A stretch of DNA of 64,000 nt from Clostridia bacterium (lineage in GTDB: Bacteria; Bacillota; Clostridia; Oscillospirales; Acutalibacteraceae). A program made the position numbers and the translations under genes. Positions 59,374 to 64,000 of this stretch are shown piece after piece. The stretch spans positions 1 to 64,000 of the forward strand of contig JAFYLD010000051.1 in the NCBI GenBank assembly GCA_017537245.1, read 5' to 3'. The notes under the pieces are model-generated. The model saw only the letters and a list, made by a program, of their open reading frames with translations. It did no database searches and was not told the DNA's origin. Numbering within the stretch: position 1 is the first letter of the stretch; each line of letters begins with the position of its first letter.

Positions 59374-59406
59374 GAACAAAGATTTTTCAAAAAAAGGATA
59401 ATGAAA

Positions 59407-60612
59407 ATGATTTTAAAACGATTGGCATCTTTATTTTTATCGTTAATAATTATTATAAACTTAACTGCTTGTAGTTCTGTTGATACCACAAGTTCTTCTT
59501 TAAACGAAGCGCAATCAATCACTTCTTCTAAAGAAGAATACGTAGATAATTCATCTACCGATAGCACTCTCGTTTCAAACAACGAAAACAGTTTAATAGA
59601 AAACAACACCCACTCTTCAAGTGTAAATACTGATAAATTAAACTCATCGCTTCAAGAAGAAAACAAAGATAATATTTCCTCAAATAATTCGTCAAATACC
59701 AGTAGCGCCATTACTAGCAACTCAAATTCAAGCAAAAACGAATCCATTGCCGACGACAAGCCGGAATTTTTAGAACCTAACTGTAACCATAATTCAGGCG
59801 ACCCATATACAAACGTCAACAAAACTCAATTTTATGCAAATTATAGCGTAGCTTGTTGCAATTTAGATGCTAGTTATCGCTCTAAGCACGGTCTTTTATC
59901 AGGTAGTCTTGACGTACCCGGTCAATACGCGCAAGATGCGTCAAACAGGCCTAAGTCGAACGGAAAATTTATAAGAAATACTGCTACAATATATTTAGAT
60001 AACGGAAACACATACGTTGTTATAAACGCTAACGGCAACGAGGTTATGCGAATACATAAATCGGGAGGTTATATAACGCTCGAAGAAGTTGCAGCTTATA
60101 TGTACGCCTTTGGTGGAGATGGAACTATTCCTGCAAACTACGTTTCCAAAAAAAGCAGCAAGCCCAATAGTAGCATTTGGGGCGAATACCTTCGCGTTAA
60201 TCACTCTTATTTTCTTGGCGATACCAACAAATACCCTTACGAGCCCGAACTTCCCGATATATCGGGTTGCGGTGGCAAGTTGCAGTATTATGAAATGGAT
60301 ATAGGCACTACCGGTACCACTACACCCGGTTATCCGCCAGAACCTTATATCGAGGGCAATACCATTAACCGCGGCGCTGCTAGAATTGTATATGCGCGTT
60401 GCGATTTGAATAATAACGGCAAATACGAAACAAACGAGCTTTACGTTTTTTATACCCATAATCACTACAATGATTTTAGAGAATATCTAAATTACTATGG
60501 TGGTTGGGGTGAGATGTTTGGCAACGTAACGGGCGGCGGCGAATATAGCAGTAAATATAACGCCAACCCTTCCCCCTACGTTCAAACGGAATACAACGAT
60601 TTCATACAATAA
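59407..60612 (+). CDS. Secreted barnase-like ribonuclease lipoprotein
   Basis: A 401-residue lipoprotein. ATG 59407 is eight bases after AAGGA. The signal peptide ends in the lipobox LTAC (Cys22), followed by a 100-residue Ser/Asn-rich stalk. The C-terminal 180 residues match the microbial N1/barnase ribonuclease layout: VAAYMYAFGGDGTIPANYVS corresponds to the barnase LPDNYIT helix region, YYEMDIG holds the base Glu296, NRGAARIVYA holds Arg322 and Arg326 with the same four-residue spacing as barnase Arg83/Arg87, and HNHYNDF holds the acid His353. Several insertions enlarge the domain. No barstar-like inhibitor is nearby, which fits an exported enzyme. Confidence 0.78.
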   Translation: MILKRLASLFLSLIIIINLTACSSVDTTSSSLNEAQSITSSKEEYVDNSSTDSTLVSNNENSLIENNTHSSSVNTDKLNSSLQEENKDNISSNNSSNTSSAITSNSNSSKNESIADDKPEFLEPNCNHNSGDPYTNVNKTQFYANYSVACCNLDASYRSKHGLLSGSLDVPGQYAQDASNRPKSNGKFIRNTATIYLDNGNTYVVINANGNEVMRIHKSGGYITLEEVAAYMYAFGGDGTIPANYVSKKSSKPNSSIWGEYLRVNHSYFLGDTNKYPYEPELPDISGCGGKLQYYEMDIGTTGTTTPGYPPEPYIEGNTINRGAARIVYARCDLNNNGKYETNELYVFYTHNHYNDFREYLNYYGGWGEMFGNVTGGGEYSSKYNANPSPYVQTEYNDFIQ

Positions 60613-60624
60613 ATACCGATAATA

Positions 60625-60658
60625 AAAAAGACAAGTCTAAAATTAGACTTGTCTTTTT
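60625..60658 (+). terminator. Terminator after the RNase gene
   Basis: 16-bp stem from AAAAAGACAAGTCTAA and its complement, followed by TTTTT and directly by a tRNA-Trp 3'-end copy. Confidence 0.85.
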
Positions 60659-60678
60659 GGCAGGGGTAGAAGGACTCG
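60658..60678 (-). repeat. tRNA-Trp 3'-end copy (outer scar)
   Basis: 21 bases identical to the 3' end and T-arm of the tRNA-Trp gene (61753-61773), same orientation. No tRNA body follows. A likely attachment-site remnant. Confidence 0.75.
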
Positions 60679-60716
60679 GAACACATTAAAACCATCCACT
60701 TATGTTCTGAGTTTAT

Positions 60717-60962
60717 CTACTTAAAAAACTTTTTTCGTAAAATGTAGGTTATAATCATAATTATTAAACATATGAACATGAATAACCAAATACTCTCATA
60801 ACTCCATGAAATTTTGAGTTTTTCAAGCATTTTTTTATAGCCCGCAGGTCCAAATAATTCGTAGATTATCCCACTTGTCCCAAATAATAAAACCAAAGAA
60901 AAAGATAATATGTTAACTACCAATAAAACAACTTTTAAAAAAACTCTAATTTTAACGTTCAT
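60717..60962 (-). CDS. Small two-helix membrane protein, unknown
   Basis: An 81-residue protein with helices at about 7-32 and 58-76, the rest short and basic. ATG 60962 has AGGAG 11 bases upstream and overlaps the preceding gene by 11 bases, so the two are coupled. No family is recognised. It lies between two tRNA-Trp 3'-end copies, suggesting cargo of a former integrated element. Confidence 0.6.
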   Translation of the reverse strand: MNVKIRVFLKVVLLVVNILSFSLVLLFGTSGIIYELFGPAGYKKMLEKLKISWSYESIWLFMFICLIIMIITYILRKKFFK

Positions 60963-61341
60963 GCGTTGTTTCACTCCTGAACTTAAAAATCATTGTTTTT
61001 CTCTGCTTATATTCAATATTACTTAAAATTCCAAAACAAAGAGCAGATACAATAATAGCACTATAAAATCCTACTAGTATGCTATCAAACAATATCGTGA
61101 CCCCAGAGTAAATAGCTGCATAAACAACAGCAGACCAAAAGAATATTTTTCTCCATTTTCGTTTGTGAATTTTATAGAGATTACTACTAATAAAATTCTT
61201 ATGTTCTTTAAAGTCTGAAGACACCTTATTAGGAAAAATTTTAGAAACTATACTTAAAAAATCAATAAAAGACAGCATAGAAACCATTATATGCATTGAT
61301 ATACCAAGAATAAGTACAAGCACAAAATCCAAAATATCCAT
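60952..61341 (-). CDS. Small three-helix membrane protein, unknown
   Basis: A 129-residue protein with hydrophobic segments at about 3-32, 67-86 and 88-110 and a basic C-terminus (EYKQRKTMIFKFR). ATG 61341 follows GGGAGGT closely. It is the first gene of a two-gene minus-strand cassette. No recognised family. Its base composition is AT-rich compared with neighbours. Confidence 0.6.
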   Translation of the reverse strand: MDILDFVLVLILGISMHIMVSMLSFIDFLSIVSKIFPNKVSSDFKEHKNFISSNLYKIHKRKWRKIFFWSAVVYAAIYSGVTILFDSILVGFYSAIIVSALCFGILSNIEYKQRKTMIFKFRSETTHER

Positions 61342-61410
61342 ACTACCTCCCACTATTCATAAACAACTCTATTTATAATTATAGACCAAAATACATTTTT
61401 TTACAATAGA

Positions 61411-61450
61411 AAAAAACAGTCCACTCCAAAGAGCGAACCGTAAATATTTT
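61411..61450 (-). repeat. Degenerate copy of the tRNA-Trp terminator
   Basis: The stretch around ACAGTCCACTCCAAAGAGCG resembles the real terminator at 61716-61753 (ACAGCCCACTC, AAAGAG, GAAC, GT) with a few changes. It suggests an earlier duplication of the tRNA 3' region. Confidence 0.5.
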
Positions 61451-61477
61451 ATATTGGTCGGCAAAGCCGACAACGAA

Positions 61478-61560
61478 CTTATTCACTATTCACTATTACT
61501 TATTACTTTCCGAAAATCCTCGTATTTAATAAAAAGTGAAGAGTGAAAAGGGAATAGTGA
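61478..61560. repeat. MITE-like inverted repeat with TTCACTATTCACTATT
   Basis: ATTCACTATTCACTATTACT on the left and AAGTGAAGAGTGAAAAGGG, AATAGTGAA on the right are imperfect inverted copies. No gene. Confidence 0.45.
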
Positions 61561-61566
61561 AAAAGT

Positions 61567-61598
61567 AAAAATCCCCGTACTATTGTACGAGGATTTTT
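61567..61598. terminator. Hairpin before the second tRNA-Trp 3'-end copy
   Basis: AAAAATCC, C, CGTAC pairs with GTACG, A, GGATTTTT around TATT; one mismatch. It stands in the same position relative to the tRNA scar as the real tRNA terminator. Confidence 0.65.
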
Positions 61599-61620
61599 GG
61601 CAGGGGTAGAAGGACTCGAA
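61598..61620 (-). repeat. tRNA-Trp 3'-end copy (inner scar)
   Basis: 23 bases match the 3' end of the tRNA-Trp gene up to the T-loop, same orientation; the tRNA body is replaced by a nested palindrome. Confidence 0.75.
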
Positions 61621-61704
61621 GTCTCGCGTTGCGACGCTCGGTCAGGCTTGGCTCTGACAGTTCACCGAACTGTCATTCACTACCAAGCCCCCGTTCAAGT
61701 CCTT
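61610..61704. repeat. Nested palindrome built on a tRNA T-arm
   Basis: Outer arms AAGGACTCGAA (61610-61620) and TTCAAGTCCTT (61694-61704), middle arms GGCTTGG (61645-61651) and CCAAGCC (61683-61689), and a core hairpin GACAGTTC-ACC-GAACTGTC (61656-61674). The outer arms are the tRNA-Trp T-arm in both orientations. Confidence 0.6.
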
Positions 61705-61715
61705 CATACATACAA

Positions 61716-61753
61716 AAAATAACAGCCCACTCAAAAGAGTGAACTGTTATTTT
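61716..61753 (-). terminator. Terminator of the tRNA operon
   Basis: AAAATAACAG / CTGTTATTTT with an inner CACTC / GAGTG stem, directly after the encoded CCA of tRNA-Trp, then T-rich on the minus strand. Confidence 0.75.
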
Positions 61754-61827
61754 GGCAGGGGTAGAAGGACTCGAACCCTCACAAACGGTTTTGGAGACCG
61801 GTGTGCTACCATTGACACCATACCCCT
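61753..61827 (-). tRNA. trnW: tRNA-Trp (anticodon CCA)
   Basis: 75 bases with encoded CCA. Acceptor stem AGGGGTA / TACCCCT, anticodon loop CTCCAAA giving CCA, T-arm GAGGGTTCGAGTCCTTC. Its 3' end is duplicated at 61598-61620 and 60658-60678, so it appears to be an integration target. Confidence 0.95.
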
Positions 61828-61837
61828 ATATTTAAAA

Positions 61838-61914
61838 TGGTGGACCAACAGGGACTCGAACCCCGGACCAACCGGTTATGAGCCGGTTGCTCTAACCAAC
61901 TGAGCTATTGGTCC
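61838..61914 (-). tRNA. tRNA with CAU anticodon (probably Ile2, else Met)
   Basis: 77 bases with encoded CCA. Acceptor GGACCAA / TTGGTCC, D-arm AGCTCAGTTGGTTAGAGC, anticodon loop CTCATAA. C4 and C5 paired to G match the acceptor features by which TilS picks the isoleucine tRNA rather than elongator methionine tRNA, and the body resembles Bacillus Ile2. It is not the initiator type. Transcribed before tRNA-Trp. Confidence 0.85.
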
Positions 61915-61944
61915 ACGTATGATCGTCTAACGACAGCAAAAGTT

Positions 61945-61973
61945 ATTATACATTTATTTTTATACTTTGTCAA
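61945..61973 (-). promoter_or_regulatory. Promoter of the tRNA operon
   Basis: Minus strand: TTGACA (61968-61973), 17-base spacer, TATAAT (61945-61950), a perfect consensus, 30 bases before the first tRNA. Confidence 0.85.
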
Positions 61974-62017
61974 TAAAAATTTGCAATAAATTATAAATTT
62001 GTTTTTATTATAATAAG

Positions 62018-62047
62018 CAAAACCGCCAACAGCAGTTGGCGGTTTTG
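62018..62047 (-). terminator. Terminator after the endonuclease gene
   Basis: 13-bp stem CAAAACCGCCAAC / GTTGGCGGTTTTG with a four-base loop, five bases past the stop. Confidence 0.8.
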
Positions 62048-62051
62048 AAGG

Positions 62052-63581
62052 TTATTGTTTCTGCTTATTTATGTATAATACTGCAAATACTGCGCCACCG
62101 GCAAGAATTACAACACCTACAATTACGGCTATAAGCCATGGGAATTCGCTCTCGTCAGCAGCATCGTTTTTATCGGTGCTATCTTCAATAGCGCCAATTG
62201 TTGTTGTATCTTCTGGTGTTTCAGCGTCGGTAACTGTTTCTTTTTTATCGCCGCAATACGCACAAACATCATCGTCGCCATAGACGTGTAGCTGTGGCTC
62301 GATTACCTCGCGACCGCTAATATAAGTCTTACAATCAAGGCAATACTCACCTTCTGTAAAGCCCTCTGCGTCGCATCTTGCCTCTTCTGCCGCTACAACT
62401 TGAATGTTTTTGTGCTTGCAGTTTGTATCAACCGTAGTTGAAGTGGTTGAACTGCTGGTGTTGCTAGAAGTGTTACTTGACGTATTGCTTGATGGCTTGC
62501 TAGAAGTATTGCTTGATGTGTTGGTGTTTGGTTTGCTGGTTGTGTTGCTAGAAGTATTGCTTGAGGTGTTATTGCTGCTAGTATTACTGCTTGTGTTACC
62601 AGACTGTGTATTTGAGCTATTGTTATTGCCTGGATTTGGAGCAGGTGTATTAGCGCCCTTCTTTGCCTCACCAGATGGTGTTGCATAATCGGTTGGTACG
62701 TCGGTACCAAGCAAAACGAATGCTAGCTCAGGGTAGTCAACAAACACGTTACGTGTGCCAGTGATAGACTGAACAGAGTCGTTACGACCGAGTTCCCAAG
62801 TATCTACAGGGTCAGCTTCTATCCACTCTAGCAATACGGCTCTGCTTTCGATTACGCCGCCTGTACCATAGATACCGTTTGGATTATATGAACCTGTGTT
62901 TATACAGCCCCAACGAACGTATTGATAAAGCACGATTCTTGCTACGTCACCACGAAGGTCGTGTTTGCCGCCTGATTCACTGTTAGGGTTATAATAACCA
63001 CTACTCTTACCATAAGCCTTGTTGCCACGGCTACCGTTTTCGCTAGTCGCTGTTGGACGAAGCATCATAATATCGTTTTCGCCGTCGCCTGCTTTATCGC
63101 CCTTACTGTTTGGCCAACAATGTTCACGGTTCCAGGTGTTACCACTGTCCCAAGAAGGACCAATTTCTTTACCAGAATAGAAAGAAGAAATCTTTTTGCT
63201 GGTCTTACCGCTGTTTTGACAGTCGGTATATTGGAATTTATCTCTTGTTGCATTATAAGAAGTAACGTATGAATGGTTGCTCTTCATCAAGCTTTGAAGT
63301 TCTTTGTAAAGCGCGCTTGATGGAACTGCGCTTTCGGTAGCGCTACCGGCCAATGCAGAGAGTTTTGCATAACTTGTGTTGTTCTTGGTATAAAATGCTT
63401 CTGCATTTGGTGACAAGAAGGTTGCAAGTTCTTCACGTACACCCCAGTTATATATGTAGTTACTATTTTTTACATAGTCAACTGTAGCCGCCTCGGCTGA
63501 AAAGCTCATGCCGAATACTACGCTAAAGCAAAGTATAAGTGATAATACTATGCTAATTGAACGTTTTGTAATGTTTTTCAT
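62052..63581 (-). CDS. Secreted endonuclease I family nuclease, membrane-anchored
   Basis: A 509-residue exported DNase. ATG 63581 follows GGGGATG; an upstream in-frame ATG is not used. After a signal peptide (ending AEA) the His-Me finger domain has WNREHCWPNS (about 151-160) and NDIMMLRPT, typical of endonuclease I/NucM. Then comes a Ser/Thr/Asn-rich stalk of about 70 residues, a Cys segment (CDAEGF, CLDCKTY, CAYCGDKKE), and a C-terminal membrane helix with a short basic tail. It probably degrades extracellular nucleic acid at the cell surface. Confidence 0.88.
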   Translation of the reverse strand: MKNITKRSISIVLSLILCFSVVFGMSFSAEAATVDYVKNSNYIYNWGVREELATFLSPNAEAFYTKNNTSYAKLSALAGSATESAVPSSALYKELQSLMKSNHSYVTSYNATRDKFQYTDCQNSGKTSKKISSFYSGKEIGPSWDSGNTWNREHCWPNSKGDKAGDGENDIMMLRPTATSENGSRGNKAYGKSSGYYNPNSESGGKHDLRGDVARIVLYQYVRWGCINTGSYNPNGIYGTGGVIESRAVLLEWIEADPVDTWELGRNDSVQSITGTRNVFVDYPELAFVLLGTDVPTDYATPSGEAKKGANTPAPNPGNNNSSNTQSGNTSSNTSSNNTSSNTSSNTTSKPNTNTSSNTSSKPSSNTSSNTSSNTSSSTTSTTVDTNCKHKNIQVVAAEEARCDAEGFTEGEYCLDCKTYISGREVIEPQLHVYGDDDVCAYCGDKKETVTDAETPEDTTTIGAIEDSTDKNDAADESEFPWLIAVIVGVVILAGGAVFAVLYINKQKQ

Positions 63582-63646
63582 TTTTACATCCCCAAAGTTA
63601 ATTTTAATATAATATATCACAGTATTTTAAATACTACAATACAAAT

Positions 63647-64000
63647 TTATGATAATCCGCCGTTTCTAACGTATTCTGCTAACAAGTCACGAGCAAAAAC
63701 GTTTGGATCATAGCGCTCAACTATTTTCAAATTGTTAGGCGCATAGTCGGCAGTGTAGCTATCTACAACTATATAATAGGTAGCGTTTTGGTCAATATTG
63801 TTTCTAACACTGTTTCCGTAATCGCCGCAACAGATAAAGTAATCGTTGTTGTCGGTTTCAAAGAACTTGCGTTTTAGATCGCGTCCCTTTATCGAACAAA
63901 GCGTAATTTGATTATCAAAGGTAAAGAGCGAACTCAACTGACCGTAGGTTACGTCACCTTTAGCCAAATTGTATGGACTACGTGTTTTTAAGAATCCACC
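63647..64000 (-). CDS. 5'-nucleotidase C-terminal domain protein (partial)
   Basis: The C-terminal 117 residues of a larger minus-strand gene whose start lies beyond 64000. The stretch KGDVTYGQLSSLFTFDN and VDSYTADY fit the 5'-nucleotidase/UshA C-terminal substrate domain. Such enzymes release phosphate from nucleotides outside the cell. It lies upstream of the secreted nuclease gene, 66 bases away and in the same direction, so it may be co-transcribed. Confidence 0.75.
   Translation of the reverse strand, partial: GGFLKTRSPYNLAKGDVTYGQLSSLFTFDNQITLCSIKGRDLKRKFFETDNNDYFICCGDYGNSVRNNIDQNATYYIVVDSYTADYAPNNLKIVERYDPNVFARDLLAEYVRNGGLS

Noticed and set aside
62404..62688. A 94-codon plus-strand open frame rich in Leu and Val.
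   Set aside because: It is the complement of the Ser/Thr/Asn stalk of the endonuclease; low-complexity coding sequence gives such frames automatically.

Overview
The window reads as chromosomal DNA of a low-GC, anaerobic, spore-former-lineage Firmicute, most likely a gut Clostridia (Oscillospiraceae/Ruminococcaceae-like) that lives on glycans. The reasons are the tepA-spoIIIE pair, RNase J, strong GGAGG ribosome sites, sigma-A type promoters, tRNA genes with encoded CCA, AraC regulators beside sugar genes, and three GH2 glycosidases. No close species assignment is possible from sequence alone.

Layout. 1-3220: tepA and the DNA translocase spoIIIE/ftsK. 3230-11696: a carbohydrate region with a GH123-like hydrolase, an ADP-ribosylglycohydrolase, two AraC regulators and an amidohydrolase / DegT aminotransferase / Gfo-Idh operon. 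11696-15012: an accessory patch with a decayed RAYT transposase, an XRE regulator and a single-chain nuclease-methyltransferase. 15020-22476: a housekeeping minus-strand operon rnj-rplI-dnaB-tilS-hpt-ftsH. 22762-24253: a lipoprotein and a membrane protein. 24302-30365: a hexuronate-type operon uxuA, mannonate oxidoreductase, two TIM-barrel isomerases and two Gfo/Idh proteins. 30547-31030: a compact element with 22-nt terminal inverted repeats carrying a DUF559 endonuclease. 31063-35520: AraC regulator, a large exported protein and a DUF3298 lipoprotein. 35578-44793: GDPD, tcdA, a large beta-galactosidase, rodA, phosphoglucomutase, mazF and a cation/proton antiporter. 45005-48440 and 56870-59254: two beta-mannosidases, one with a HAD phosphatase. 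48478-56154: a membrane LuxR-type regulator and three large surface proteins. 59407-64000: a secreted barnase-like RNase, a secreted endonuclease I, a partial 5'-nucleotidase, and between them two tRNA genes with several scars of their 3' ends.

How it fits together. Mannosidases, galactosidase, the GH123-like enzyme and the uronate operon point to intracellular breakdown of imported oligosaccharides; no sugar transporter lies in the window. The RNase, DNase and nucleotidase suggest extracellular nucleic-acid scavenging. The most interesting non-standard signals are the DUF559 element, the repeated tRNA-Trp 3' ends bracketing a two-gene membrane cassette, a surface-protein gene with a perfect promoter but an apparent ATA start, CCCACAC boxes between the LuxR-type regulator and the surface cluster, and a family of GTAGGG palindromes dispersed around a dead RAYT gene. 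All statements on homology rest on motif recognition by eye; no database search was run.
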